From: Klebsormidium nitens
Taxonomy: Eukaryota; Streptophyta; Klebsormidiophyceae; Klebsormidiales; Klebsormidiaceae
DNA length: 64,000 nt
NCBI GenBank assembly: GCA_000708835.1
Contig: DF237273.1
Coordinates: 1-64,000 of the forward strand
Direction of reading: 5' to 3'
Position numbers and translations under genes: made by a program. The notes below the pieces were generated by a model that was not told where the DNA came from, did no database searches, and worked only from the letters and a program-made list of their open reading frames with translations. This document shows positions 1-9,133 of the stretch, in pieces (position 1 is the stretch's first letter; each line of letters opens with the position of its first letter).

Positions 1-1350
1 GTTTGCGGCTCTTCCAGGGATGATCAGTCTTGTTCCAAAGTCAAAATCTGGGTCCTATGCGATGCTTGTGCTTATCATGGAAGGCAAGTTTTGACTGCTG
101 GTCGGCGTCATCAACTACAAGCTTCTGACAGGCATGATTGGTCTCGTTTTAAAAAGTCAAATTTTGGGCCTTATGCGATGAAGGAGCTTATATTGAAAGG
201 AACTTTTGACTGCTGGTGGGCGCCATCAACTACAAGCGTCCGACAGGAATGGTGGGTCTGGTTCCGGAGTCAAAAGTTCGGCCGTTAGGAGCTGCAATGC
301 TTTGATCTTGAAAGGAACTTTTGACCGCTCGGCTCAATAAACACAATATTCTCTGGAATTTTGCAGGGGATGGTCGACCTTGCCTACGAGTCAAAAGTTT
401 TGTCAGGAAAGTCTGATAAGCTTATACTCATGAGGGAAGTTCTGACTCCTTTGCGCAATCATGCACAACATTCCTTGGAATTCTGCAAGGGATGGTCGAC
501 CTTGCCTACGGGTCAAAACTTTTGCCATGAAAGCCTGAGATGCTTTATCTTGAGGGGAAGTTTTGACTGGACCGCACAACCGCTCACACTATGCTTCAAG
601 ATTCTTGGTGGAATGGCCGACCTTGCCTATGAGTCAAAGCTTCTGCAACGAAGTTCCGAGATGCTTTATTCTGGGAGAAAGTTTTGACTCAGACCGCACA
701 ATCGCACAGAACGACCAAAAATGATGGGTGTAATCAGCGGCTTGGCAACGAGTCAAAACTTCTGTCTGGAGATTCATAGAAGCTTATACCCACGAGGGAA
801 AATTGAAAGTCTGAGATGCTTATATTGGAAGGAAAGTTTTGACTGGTCGGCGCCATCAGTCACAGCGTGTCTCGGATCTAGAACGGAATGGCCGGCCTTG
901 CCTGCGAGTCAAAAGTTGGGCCGTTAGGAGCTGCTATGCTCATACTGCGAGGGGAAGTTTTGACTGGTCAGCGCCATCAGTCACAGCGTGTCTCGGATCT
1001 AGAACGGAATGGCCGGCCTTGCGTGGGAGTCAAAAGTTGGGCCATTAGGAGCTGCTATGCTCATACTACGAGGGGAAGTTTTGACTGGTTTGCGTTGTCA
1101 GTCACAGAGCATTTCCCGGAGATGAAAGGATTGGTCGGACTTGGCTGCGGGTCAAAAGTTGAGCCGTGGAAAGCTGGTATGCTGATGCTACGAGGGCAAC
1201 TTTTGGCTGCTGGTTGGCGGAGCGCCATCCATTACAAGCTTCTCGTAGGACCCGGATGGTCGGTCTTGTATCGAACTCAAAGCTTGGGGCCTGATGAAAC
1301 TGAGAGGAACTGCCAATATGACCAGAGTGCTTGGATGAAACCGCTTTGAA
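1..1350 (+). repeat. Palindromic tandem array 1 (plus orientation, cut by window edge)
   Basis: About ten diverged units of roughly 120 bp. Each contains a GAGTCAAAAGTT-like site, a segment resembling ATGCTTATACT, and then GGAAGTTTTGACTGG followed by a GGCGCCATCA-like segment. The two GTCAAAA/TTTTGAC arms form an imperfect palindrome. The copies at about 955-1090 are nearly identical, while those before 700 are more diverged. The array is already under way at base 1, so it continues to the left. I see no gene in it; the open frames across it are short and made of repeat sequence. The same unit recurs in four further arrays up to 24 kb. Confidence 0.9.
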
Positions 1351-1506
1351 CTGATGCAATTCTAACGAGGCCCTTTTACTTGCAGGTATGGTCAAAAAGT
1401 GCAAATGCGTGACACAAAGAGCTCAAGTCTGAATCGTGCGCACACGGCATACTACAGAGCTCCACGAAGCAGTCCGATGGCCAGGGGACGTCTACCAGGC
1501 GCAAGG

Positions 1507-1779
1507 TCAGTCTTCACCAGCCACACATGGACACATCGGATACTTGCACTCGTCATCTGTAGCCTCCAGATACATGCAAACCTCGCCAATAGACCTTGCT
1601 TCAGCATGAATATCGACGTCGGCATCCGCTTCAGCTTCAGGGTCGACGGGGTGGAAGAGCAGGTCATGAAATTCAGCGACTATAGAGGCGAGGTCCTGAT
1701 GCTCAAAGCCCCCCTTGCTCATGAATCTTCGGAACAGATGAGCCCAATTCAGGTTGGTCGTCTTGCAGCATCTGCACAT
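1507..1779 (-). CDS. Possible small acidic exon or ORF upstream of the transposase
   Basis: A 90-codon minus-strand frame. Its C-terminal half is acidic and protein-like, with alternating Asp/Glu and Ala and a Cys-rich end (CPC near the terminus). A GTGAAG donor-like site lies near its 3' end, so it could be an exon. I recognise no family. It sits between array 1 and the transposase on the opposite strand. It may be chance, and the plus strand here could instead hold upstream exons of the transposase. The remaining sequence between 1350 and 1847 shows nothing else I can name. Confidence 0.2.
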   Translation of the reverse strand: MCRCCKTTNLNWAHLFRRFMSKGGFEHQDLASIVAEFHDLLFHPVDPEAEADADVDIHAEARSIGEVCMYLEATDDECKYPMCPCVAGED

Positions 1780-1847
1780 CTCGCGAAGATGGCGGATGGT
1801 GAGATTTGCTGCATCGTAACTGAGGTCACTGCCCTTTCTCTTTGCAG

Positions 1848-2138
1848 GAAGACGGCATCTTCAACTTTTCCGGCACCAACCTCATCTCGCACGGCCTCCT
1901 CTTGCGCAACCACTTTGCGGCGGCCCTGGGGGCGGCCCACAGCCTCAACTTTGAGGCGGGGGACATGGCGACGAGGTGCCTCGAGGGGCCGAACGTCCCT
2001 ACGCTGGACGACCGGGTGTTCGACTCGGCGATGCAGGCCTTCAACGACCTGGCGGCACGGTCTCAGATCCGTCACGTGTGCTCGCGCGTCGAGTGCGCGC
2101 ACCTCTACACGGGCGAGGTGGAGGCGGCCGAGGCGTAG
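1848..2138 (+). CDS. N-terminal segment of KDZ-type transposase, ending in an in-frame TAG
   Basis: An open frame begins right after a good 3' splice site (pyrimidine tract then TTTGCAG ending at 1847). It runs 96 codons to TAG at 2136-2138. The main transposase frame continues in the same register only two codons later. The segment has a helical, hydrophobic stretch and ends with a Cys-rich CSRVEC motif followed by His, suggesting the start of the zinc-binding region that precedes KDZ catalytic domains. No ATG lies at its start, so at least one upstream exon is expected; a mini-exon ending near 1798 before GTGAGA is possible but unproven. I read the TAG as a nonsense change splitting one gene. 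Two separate genes or an unrecognised intron are alternatives. Confidence 0.5.
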   Translation, partial: EDGIFNFSGTNLISHGLLLRNHFAAALGAAHSLNFEAGDMATRCLEGPNVPTLDDRVFDSAMQAFNDLAARSQIRHVCSRVECAHLYTGEVEAAEA

Positions 2139-2144
2139 GCCCGA

Positions 2145-3932
2145 ATGGCTGGCAAACCCCCGAGGCCGGAGCGAACGGAGGGGCCGAGCTCTGAGCTGGC
2201 CACGTACGCTTTTGGGCGGGACAAGGTCATCACCTTTGATGGGACATTCTTTGCCAACTCGAGCGCGATGCGAGACTCCGGCACGAAAGCGTCCTTGCAC
2301 AGCATCTGCGAACCGGACCCGAAAGCGCCGAGGGTCTCTGGGGGCTTCACTCCTCTGAGCGTGGGCGGGGTACGACCTTCGGATGTGCCCTTGGAGGGAA
2401 TCGACTGCCCCTGGAAGTATAGGAACGGGCTGTCAGAGCTTAGACCAGCGGTGCGAGCTTTTGCGCTGAGGTGGTGCAACTTTCGCAAGGCTCCAGCGCA
2501 AGGGAACAACGCGCCTCTGAAGCTGGAGGAGTTCGTCGCCATGCGAGAGGGGCTTCCGGCGAACGTCGCCGCTCTGATCGACCTCGTGACGGAGTCGGGA
2601 GCTTGTGGCGATCCTGCCACGTGTGCGATTTGCAAGGCGGTGCCGCGGCGACCATGGATGGCAGGGTTCCTCAAGGACGGGCCCGTGGGAGCGACCGGCT
2701 GGTGCCCGACGCACTTTCAGCCGTACGGAGCCCTCCTCCACGCGCTGCTCATCCCCCGCTACTCGTGGGTTTTTGGGCACGTGGTCACGCTAAAGCTGCT
2801 GAGACACGTGCTGTTGGAGGGCCCTCTTTACGAGCGCGGACTGGCGTACCTCTCGAACGACGGCCCCATGGTGGCGGCCATCTTGCGCCTCCACCCCGTT
2901 GCCGGGGGGCTGTATGCCTTCCCACCGACGCTCCGTCCGCTCGTGCGCGACATCTATGCCACGAACCTCCTTTGCTTCGAGCCGAGCGCAAACCGGCCCG
3001 GTCCGTCCTCGCGATCGCCTCTGGCCGCTCTCCATGATGCTACCGAGCATCTGTGGACAATCGAAGCCGAGAGGCTGAGGCTCATGGGCCAGCTTGAGGC
3101 GGTCGCAATGGAGTACGTGGAGCGGCGAGGGGCGGCACTCAAGAGGGTCGCCAACTCGCTCCTGTTTGAGCTGGAGGTTCGCGAACCCTCGTGCTACAGC
3201 GGCGAAGAGTTCCTTCGAGCGCCATCGGCCGCTTATGAGGAGCGGGTCGGCGCCGTTTCGGTCTACTCTTTTCACCCCCTGCTGTATGGGCGGCCGCAGT
3301 TCACGGATTGGGAGGACGCTTCGGGTCGCGGGAGAAAGGGTTCCGAGGAGCGGCTCATGCAGCACTGCAGTGCTCCAAACCGCCGCTCGTCAAAGGGGCG
3401 CGCTGGGGTGTTCATCGCATGCTGTCAGGATCGAGCGCCCTTGGGGTACCACTGGCTGAAGGGCGGTGAGAGCGTCTCGGACCTTGGGACGGTGCTCCTG
3501 ACGCGGTTCCCTTTCAAGACGCTGCGGGGCATGACCATCGTGGAGGACGCCGCTTGCAACGCGCAGGAGTGGTTCTTGAACCGGGTGCCTCAACTGGCCA
3601 AGTTCATGCTGTTCGTCGTCGACCGCTTCCACTCGGGTCCCGTGAGCTGCGCACCGGCGGGGGCGAAGCGCTACGCGACGCATACGTGTGCGTCTACGCT
3701 TTTCATCGACTCCTTTCCGCAGCATGGCCACACAATCACAACCGCGTCGGAGGGCATCAATTCTGGGCTGAAGAGATGTGCAGCTAGCCTCCTGCAGATC
3801 ACGAGCATCAAGAGGTTGATAAGCCGTGTGACGACCATCCTTGACACGCTTTTCGAACGGTCGAAGTATGCTGTCTATTGGAGCGAGGCTAGCAATCCGT
3901 TGAGAGACTTGATCAGGCGGGCGCGAGGCTGA
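2145..3932 (+). CDS. KDZ (Kyakuja-Dileera-Zisupton) superfamily transposase
   Basis: 595 codons from ATG at 2145. Family signposts in order: the FDGTFF motif giving the first catalytic Asp (about residue 33); a Cys cluster (about 155-190) with CxxC/CxxH spacing; the GVFIACCQDRAPLGYHWLK block typical of the KDZ catalytic core; EDAAC with the second Asp (about 467); VVDRFH followed by a conserved Cys (about 493); and SEGIN giving the catalytic Glu (about 535), followed by a basic helix. All three catalytic acids are present. Members of this family cut and paste DNA transposons and are often carried on large elements. The same frame continues upstream across a TAG, so the N-terminal part may be lost or read separately. 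Array 1 lies upstream and the primase-helicase is convergent downstream. Family assignment is from remembered motifs, not a search. Confidence 0.8.
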   Translation: MAGKPPRPERTEGPSSELATYAFGRDKVITFDGTFFANSSAMRDSGTKASLHSICEPDPKAPRVSGGFTPLSVGGVRPSDVPLEGIDCPWKYRNGLSELRPAVRAFALRWCNFRKAPAQGNNAPLKLEEFVAMREGLPANVAALIDLVTESGACGDPATCAICKAVPRRPWMAGFLKDGPVGATGWCPTHFQPYGALLHALLIPRYSWVFGHVVTLKLLRHVLLEGPLYERGLAYLSNDGPMVAAILRLHPVAGGLYAFPPTLRPLVRDIYATNLLCFEPSANRPGPSSRSPLAALHDATEHLWTIEAERLRLMGQLEAVAMEYVERRGAALKRVANSLLFELEVREPSCYSGEEFLRAPSAAYEERVGAVSVYSFHPLLYGRPQFTDWEDASGRGRKGSEERLMQHCSAPNRRSSKGRAGVFIACCQDRAPLGYHWLKGGESVSDLGTVLLTRFPFKTLRGMTIVEDAACNAQEWFLNRVPQLAKFMLFVVDRFHSGPVSCAPAGAKRYATHTCASTLFIDSFPQHGHTITTASEGINSGLKRCAASLLQITSIKRLISRVTTILDTLFERSKYAVYWSEASNPLRDLIRRARG

Positions 3933-3950
3933 CGTGCGGCCTTATTCCTC

Positions 3951-4590
3951 TATTACTCATTACCCACCGTCTCAAGTTCCATTCTCTTTGTACATTTGTC
4001 ATGTGGTGATGGAGGCTTTGCAAGAGGTTCCATATTCAAATAATCAATGGGTAATAGAGTAATAGGGTAACAGAGATGTGTGCTTGAGGCTTCTTCATGG
4101 GTACAGTCATGTGTGTGTGTGTGTGTTATAAGATAATGAAGGGGTAATAAGCTATTTGGTACTCAACGACTTCAGGAAGGTTTGTCTTTCTTGCTTTCTC
4201 GGGTCAATATGTGCCCCTCCTCATCCCTTCTCACCACCAACATATGACAGCTGGAGCAAGGGTAGAATCATGATGGAGCGATGCTGCTGATCTCCTGTAT
4301 TACTCGTTACTCTATTACCACTGTCTCAAGTTCCATTCTCTTTTGTACATTTGTCATGTGGTGATGGGCTTTAGAAGAGGTTCCATATTCAAATAATCAA
4401 TGGGTAATAGAGTAATAGAGTAATAGAGATGTGTGCTTGAGGCTTCTTCATGGGTACAGTCATGTGTGTGTGTGTGTGTGTTATAAGGTAATGAAGGGGT
4501 AATAAGCTATTTGGTACTCAACGACTTTAGGAAGATTTGACTTTCTTGCTTTCTCGAGTCAAACAATGTGCCCCTCCCCATCCCTTCTCA
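3951..4590. repeat. Direct duplication of ~280 bp between convergent genes
   Basis: Two copies, about 3951-4230 and 4302-4590, share almost the whole sequence. Shared parts include TTCCATATTCAAATAATCAA, a run of AATAGAGTAATAG, a (GT)n tract ending in TTATA, and GCTTTCTCG followed by a pyrimidine-rich GTGCCCCTCC segment. The second copy runs into the last codons of the minus-strand primase-helicase gene. The first copy sits just after the transposase stop. The arrangement suggests that the 3' flank of one gene was duplicated. I see no coding potential in it. Confidence 0.85.
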
Positions 4591-7333
4591 CTACCCACTC
4601 ATGATGATTCGAGCAAAACGAGCACTTTTGCTCTGCGGCGGATTGTCGCGACTCTTTTGACTCTTTTGAAGCATCAACAAGCTCCTGAAGAGCTTTGGAA
4701 TCTGTCATCCATGGCCCTTCTTCATCCTCGGTATAGTCGAGCCGTTGCCAGGTGTCTACCCATTCCACAGTCGAGCTCATAAGCTTGCCTTTATGGAGAG
4801 CCTCGCAGATAGCGCCCTGTGGGGCAAACCACCATCCCTTATGGGTTCGAACCCCCTGAATGGAGCGTGCCTGCGGTCGCATATTGAAAACGGCATTGAG
4901 AGAGCGCATCAAGACGTTGACGCCGGTATGGCGGTCTTCTTTGATGTCCATCTGATGCAGGAGCGTGTCATAAGTCCGCTTGATGTCTGTCGATGCTACC
5001 CACGTCTCCAAAGAAGGGTGAAAGCACCCGTTCTCGAGCAGCGCTTGCATCATATTGACGTGGGGTGGAATGGAGTGTTCTTTAAGGCCTTCCCCCCAAG
5101 TTGTGACTGGCATCTTCTGAGAATTCCAATTGGATATTTCAATGGATGATAGATATCGATGGAGGTGATATGCGGTCTCGGGTTTCTCCAACTGCTCCAC
5201 GAGCTCATCAAAGTATTGCTTGTTTCCCATCTTGGCATCTGAGACTTGCTGGCAAGAGTATCGGCGATCGTCTGCCTCTCGTTTGACAGACCAAAAGTTG
5301 TTTGTGGTGAAGACGATATTGCTTTTGTCATCCACGCTGATAGGGTCTTGGCCTTTGCGCTCCATACACGTCGTCTCCTGAGTGATTAGGGACTTTATCC
5401 GGTCGTTCATCCGATACGCTCCGCCCCAACTGCCACATTCGTCCAACACAATCAACAACCTGTTGGCTGCTAGTGAGTTGAATTTGCCAATGATCTTTTC
5501 GATTTCGTTGCAATACAAATAATATATGGCGCCAAGGATCATCCGTCCAAAAAAGTCCCACAATACAGACTTTCCGCACCCTTGCCCACTGCGAAACACG
5601 AGAGCGACACCAATCTTCCTCCAAGGCTTCTGAACGGCGTGCGCCATCCAACGAAGGTTGTAGTCAAACCGCTCCTTTGAGCCATCGCACAAGATGTTGC
5701 GGAGGTGCCACATGAGCTTTGGCATCTGTTCCTCGCACTTCACGAGCTCCGACTCCGTCAATCTGCGGTCGAGCGGTTTGAATTTCAGCCCGGAGAACAG
5801 ATTGAAATGTCGTGATGACCCCTTTGACGGGTCCGGCTCGAATACGATTCGATCGTATTCCCGGCGTTTAGGACTGCTCTCCCAGAATCTGGCAACCTCC
5901 TTGCTTTTTCCAGGTAGGCTCTGGAGTTGGAAATTCCCGCAGACCTCCAAAAAGTTGCGGCCGGACCGAGCGATGGTCTCCTGGGGCTGAAGCTGCCCAT
6001 TCTCGTCTCTCGAGTAGATCATTTCCAGATAAACAGCCTTTGTCGAGCGGACAACGGCAAAGTAATGGTTCATGATACGCAAATCGAGATCGAGCAAGTC
6101 CAGTTTTGCTTTCCTTGTTCGTACGTCATCTTCCTTTTTCTTCCTTTTCTCGTCGCTTTCATCCGTGGACGGCTCGAAGGGAAGAATGTAGCTCTCGCAA
6201 GTCTTGAAAAGTTCCCCTTCCGCTCTCAGAGGCAAACACTCGGGCCAAAAGTGAATGCCCAGCAGTTGCTTTGGTCGATCAATGCACCCTGGACTGAGAC
6301 AGCGGTACACAAGAATGCATCCGTTGCTCATGATGCTAAACTGGTTCGAATCGTGTTGATGACCATTTAAGCAAGTTCGCGTGCCGTTTGTTTTGAACTT
6401 TAGGATCTGCCACCCATTAGGGGTCATTTCTCCAACACCGTTGAACGTGCCGGTGTCGTCTTGCACCTTATCACGCAGCAACCTCTTGATCTCTTGGAGC
6501 GCGCCTTCCAATCCGGGCAGGGCCTCCGTGTTTTGCACATTTCCAAGAGGTGCTGATGACATCGATGTTGAGTTCTCAATAACAGGTGAGGTGGCATTCG
6601 AGTCATTCTCACGTGACATGTGCTTATTTGATGTCTCAATCTTGTCTGTTGCGGTCTGTTGAACGTGATCGTTGAGAAACTTTGCAAGCCAGAGAGGCAT
6701 GTCATGGCATGCATCAAAGCTTGGAGGCCCGTTGAGCCATTGGTATGTTGCAAGCTTTCCCTGATCCTTGACGTAGCTTGCGGGGTGAGCATAAACGACT
6801 CCTCCACCAGCTCGACCGTCAATTCTATAGACAGTGTTGCCAACCTTGATGGTCTCAAAGTTACGGGTGCATTTGAGGCCAGGCGAAGTCGCCTTGAAGT
6901 AGAAATGAAGCCCGCCAGAACCTGTTTGAGCTTTGAGTGTTTGGGGCTCGCCATGTTCCTTAACAAGACGGTTCCAGAGCTCGATTCCCGGCTTTTTGTT
7001 ATCTTTGTTGGACACATCAATATCAATCACAAACACCCGACTGGGACGTGTCAGGATCGCGACTCCATTGGCGTCCTTCCTCTGCCGCATTGCTTCATCG
7101 ATCGAATATTTCCACAATTCGGGCGTCGTGATGTGTGCGTACTTGTGTGGAAAGTCGGCACCTTTCGTACCCTCTTTTTCATTCCAGAACATGCGCACGG
7201 GAATTGCATAGAGCCCAACATTGGAGAGTCGTTGAATCTCGTCTGCAATGGCTCGGGGCCCTACGGGCCTGGGGACATGAGCGGCCTGAGGTTCTGAGAG
7301 GCTGGCCTGGGCGTCTGCCATTTCTTTGTACAT
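4559..7333 (-). CDS. Primase-polymerase / D5-type SF3 helicase (viral-type replication protein)
   Basis: 924 uninterrupted codons with no intron. The N terminus is a bifunctional archaeo-eukaryotic primase-polymerase: VIDIDVS gives the metal-binding Asp pair (104, 106), SGGLHFYF carries the His (143), and DGRAGGGVVYAHPASY (172-187) is the third motif. A D5N-like region follows at about 395-500. The SF3 helicase has Walker A GQGCGKS (about 580), Walker B IVLDECGSWGG (about 627) and motif C with FTTNNFW then an RR pair (about 674-690). This order is the replicative primase-helicase of nucleocytoplasmic large DNA viruses, virophages and related elements, which primes and unwinds DNA at replication forks. 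Two Met codons near the start (7333 and 7321) are possible. The 3' end overlaps a duplicated flank. It is divergent from a small gene at 7406 and followed upstream by recombinase and HIRAN genes on its own strand. All motifs look intact, unlike most neighbours. Confidence 0.9.
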   Translation of the reverse strand: MYKEMADAQASLSEPQAAHVPRPVGPRAIADEIQRLSNVGLYAIPVRMFWNEKEGTKGADFPHKYAHITTPELWKYSIDEAMRQRKDANGVAILTRPSRVFVIDIDVSNKDNKKPGIELWNRLVKEHGEPQTLKAQTGSGGLHFYFKATSPGLKCTRNFETIKVGNTVYRIDGRAGGGVVYAHPASYVKDQGKLATYQWLNGPPSFDACHDMPLWLAKFLNDHVQQTATDKIETSNKHMSRENDSNATSPVIENSTSMSSAPLGNVQNTEALPGLEGALQEIKRLLRDKVQDDTGTFNGVGEMTPNGWQILKFKTNGTRTCLNGHQHDSNQFSIMSNGCILVYRCLSPGCIDRPKQLLGIHFWPECLPLRAEGELFKTCESYILPFEPSTDESDEKRKKKEDDVRTRKAKLDLLDLDLRIMNHYFAVVRSTKAVYLEMIYSRDENGQLQPQETIARSGRNFLEVCGNFQLQSLPGKSKEVARFWESSPKRREYDRIVFEPDPSKGSSRHFNLFSGLKFKPLDRRLTESELVKCEEQMPKLMWHLRNILCDGSKERFDYNLRWMAHAVQKPWRKIGVALVFRSGQGCGKSVLWDFFGRMILGAIYYLYCNEIEKIIGKFNSLAANRLLIVLDECGSWGGAYRMNDRIKSLITQETTCMERKGQDPISVDDKSNIVFTTNNFWSVKREADDRRYSCQQVSDAKMGNKQYFDELVEQLEKPETAYHLHRYLSSIEISNWNSQKMPVTTWGEGLKEHSIPPHVNMMQALLENGCFHPSLETWVASTDIKRTYDTLLHQMDIKEDRHTGVNVLMRSLNAVFNMRPQARSIQGVRTHKGWWFAPQGAICEALHKGKLMSSTVEWVDTWQRLDYTEDEEGPWMTDSKALQELVDASKESKESRQSAAEQKCSFCSNHHEWVVRRDGEGHIV

Positions 7334-7405
7334 TCTGACAAGATTTTAAATGAGGCGTTTCAAACGCGCGTGCGTTCGGTCTCGGGTCGCGCTGATTTTC
7401 TTACC
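7334..7405. promoter_or_regulatory. Short shared upstream region of two divergent genes
   Basis: Only about 70-90 bp separate the ATG of the primase-helicase (minus) from the first ATG of the small plus-strand gene, so the two must share regulatory DNA. Such compact divergent spacing is virus-like and unlike the host genes further right. No convincing TATA box or known site is visible. Confidence 0.35.
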
Positions 7406-7774
7406 ATGATATTAGTACTCAGCATGGAGTCGCATAATGAAAGCGCTTTGAATGATTGCTGCACTTGCAAAGCGTGCGAAACTATCAAGCAATTTTATGA
7501 AAAGCATCCGGATGCTCGAAAGACTTACACAAAAAGGTACTACTACAAACATAGAGATGCAATCTTATTGGCCCAAGCCTTTGAGCGCTACAAGAACGGG
7601 CATGCATGTCAACAGAAGACTTTAAAGCGCCTTTTCGATGCCGGCTTTCCGGTGAAGATTCCGTTTAATGCATGGCAGCACGATGATCATCAAATGGCGT
7701 CTTTAGACACGTCAGATGTGATCAAAGTGCCCTCGCTCCATTTGGGCGCATTCACAGGGATCCAAGTGTCTTGA
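7406..7774 (+). CDS. Small basic hypothetical protein with Cys motif
   Basis: A 122-codon frame from ATG at 7406; the second ATG at 7424 gives a more natural soluble start (116 aa). The N-terminal part holds CCTCKAC, a possible metal-binding turn. It is followed by a Tyr/Lys/His-rich amphipathic stretch (KRYYYKHRDAIL) resembling the YYxKH-type helices common in small proteins of large DNA viruses. No family is recognised. The gene has no intron, lies divergently from the primase-helicase and is convergent with the tyrosine recombinase. It may be a DNA-binding or structural accessory protein, but nothing in the sequence proves that. Confidence 0.55.
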   Translation: MILVLSMESHNESALNDCCTCKACETIKQFYEKHPDARKTYTKRYYYKHRDAILLAQAFERYKNGHACQQKTLKRLFDAGFPVKIPFNAWQHDDHQMASLDTSDVIKVPSLHLGAFTGIQVS

Positions 7775-7810
7775 AGGCAGCTTCCCGGTGGCGAGCAAAT
7801 TGTAAACCGT

Positions 7811-8866
7811 TCAAAACTGTATCCGAGTTCCATCAGGATTGAATTTCTTCTCATATGTCCGCTGTGCCATAGCTGCCGTGTGCAACATGCTCCGCGCGAG
7901 GTCGTCGCGCTCGGCAATGCTCGGAGCATCTTTAAAGAGGTTGCTGACGCAAATTTTGCGAAGGAGACACGAACCCACACTCGCGTCCTTAAAAAGGCCC
8001 GTGCTACAAAACTTGGTCAGATAGTTTCGACTCATCGGTTTGTCGGGCGACTTAATCTGAGACAAGAGGTATTTTCTGGGAAAGACCTGAAGGCTTTCGG
8101 CAATGACATTGTTGCATCGGGTCGACATGTCTATCGAAGTGGGTCCGTGGTGCTTGACGGTCTTATAATCGTTCAATACCAAACGAAACTGATCTTGTGC
8201 AATCTCTAAGAGATAGTTTCCGGAACCGGACATGATCTCACGTACCTCGGCCGTTTTGATGTCCTTCAAGCGCACAATGGGGCAATCGCTGTAGTCATTG
8301 CGGATTGCTGGTTGATAGCTATAAAGGCACAGTATGAGGTGGCGAAAAAGCACAAATTTGTCCTCATCGGTCAATTCTTCGGGCCTCTTGTGCAGGATCT
8401 TACGGTTCACGTGCCTTTGCAGCTCCACTCGGCGATCACTTATCTGATTGAGTGTCTTCCAATTGGCCGCTTCCCGCTCTGTCAGCTGCTGGGGAGGAGG
8501 CTTCGCATCTTCCATGAGCTTACGAACCTCTATGTACCGCTTGTAATAGGCATCATAGAGCTGTTTATCGTCGGAGAATGCTTTGCGCACTAGAACCAAG
8601 AGCGGATTGATCCCAGTGGCCTGCATTGACAGCTTTGTGGAATATGTTTCCTGAAAGTACTTGATGATTCCGTCGGCATCCTTGATCCAATCGAAGCTGG
8701 TGAAGTCTCGTTGTCTTTTGAACCCTTGAAACAAGCGCACGACATGCTTCATATATTGTTGAATCGTCAGGTCCTTTCGAGTACCATCCTCGAACGCCGA
8801 GCGCAGCAGCCTTTCTCCCTGGGTTACGGTGATTATGCGTCTCGTGGTTTCAACAGACCCTTGCAT
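7811..8866 (-). CDS. Tyrosine recombinase / integrase, virus-like
   Basis: 351 codons. The C-terminal catalytic half shows AIRNDYSD (box I Arg with the usual aromatic after it), a beta-hairpin LVLNDYKT with the catalytic Lys, LLRKICVS with the box II Arg, and MLHTAAMAQRTYEK with a His and the nucleophilic Tyr near the C terminus. The N-terminal half is a helical SAM-like DNA-binding region. This layout fits the tyrosine integrases of large DNA viruses and polinton-like elements, which integrate or resolve circular DNA. The box II His is not in its usual place, so activity is uncertain. The same frame opens earlier: an ATG at 8935 starts 21 codons that end in TGA at 8870-8872, then coding resumes. 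That is either an upstream ORF or a nonsense change in the N terminus. Confidence 0.7.
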   Translation of the reverse strand: MQGSVETTRRIITVTQGERLLRSAFEDGTRKDLTIQQYMKHVVRLFQGFKRQRDFTSFDWIKDADGIIKYFQETYSTKLSMQATGINPLLVLVRKAFSDDKQLYDAYYKRYIEVRKLMEDAKPPPQQLTEREAANWKTLNQISDRRVELQRHVNRKILHKRPEELTDEDKFVLFRHLILCLYSYQPAIRNDYSDCPIVRLKDIKTAEVREIMSGSGNYLLEIAQDQFRLVLNDYKTVKHHGPTSIDMSTRCNNVIAESLQVFPRKYLLSQIKSPDKPMSRNYLTKFCSTGLFKDASVGSCLLRKICVSNLFKDAPSIAERDDLARSMLHTAAMAQRTYEKKFNPDGTRIQF

Positions 8867-9133
8867 CTTTCACAATTTCTGGATACTCTCAAGAAAATTT
8901 TTGACCACCTCAAAGTCCCCAATTTCAGATACCATGAATGACTACGTTCAAAATCAATCTCACGAAATTGAGATGGGTAGCAGCTTTTAACGGTAAAAAC
9001 GGTTATGAGTGCGTGTAAAAGCCGCCTAAAAAGCGAGATGGCCACTCAATTTTCAGCTGAAATTATACTGGCGCTGGATACTGTGACTGGAAGAATACAA
9101 AAATGAAAGATGGTGACTTTTGGCGCATTCATG

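Noticed and set aside
1-1350. Regular spaced repeats as a CRISPR array
   Set aside because: Units are imperfect palindromes with diverged copies and similar 'spacers', the period is ~120 bp, no cas genes are present and the genome is eukaryotic.
1749-2300. Minus-strand 183-codon frame
   Set aside because: Arg/Val/Leu-rich antisense shadow of the transposase coding sequence.
1399-2358. Long plus-strand frame of 319 codons
   Set aside because: It overlaps the transposase in another frame, is Arg/Thr/Ser-rich as expected of a shadow of GC-rich coding DNA, and crosses a clear 3' splice site.
4840-4860. T-loop-like GGGTTCGAACCCCC as part of a tRNA
   Set aside because: Lies inside the D5 helicase coding sequence and has no acceptor stem, D arm or anticodon arm around it.
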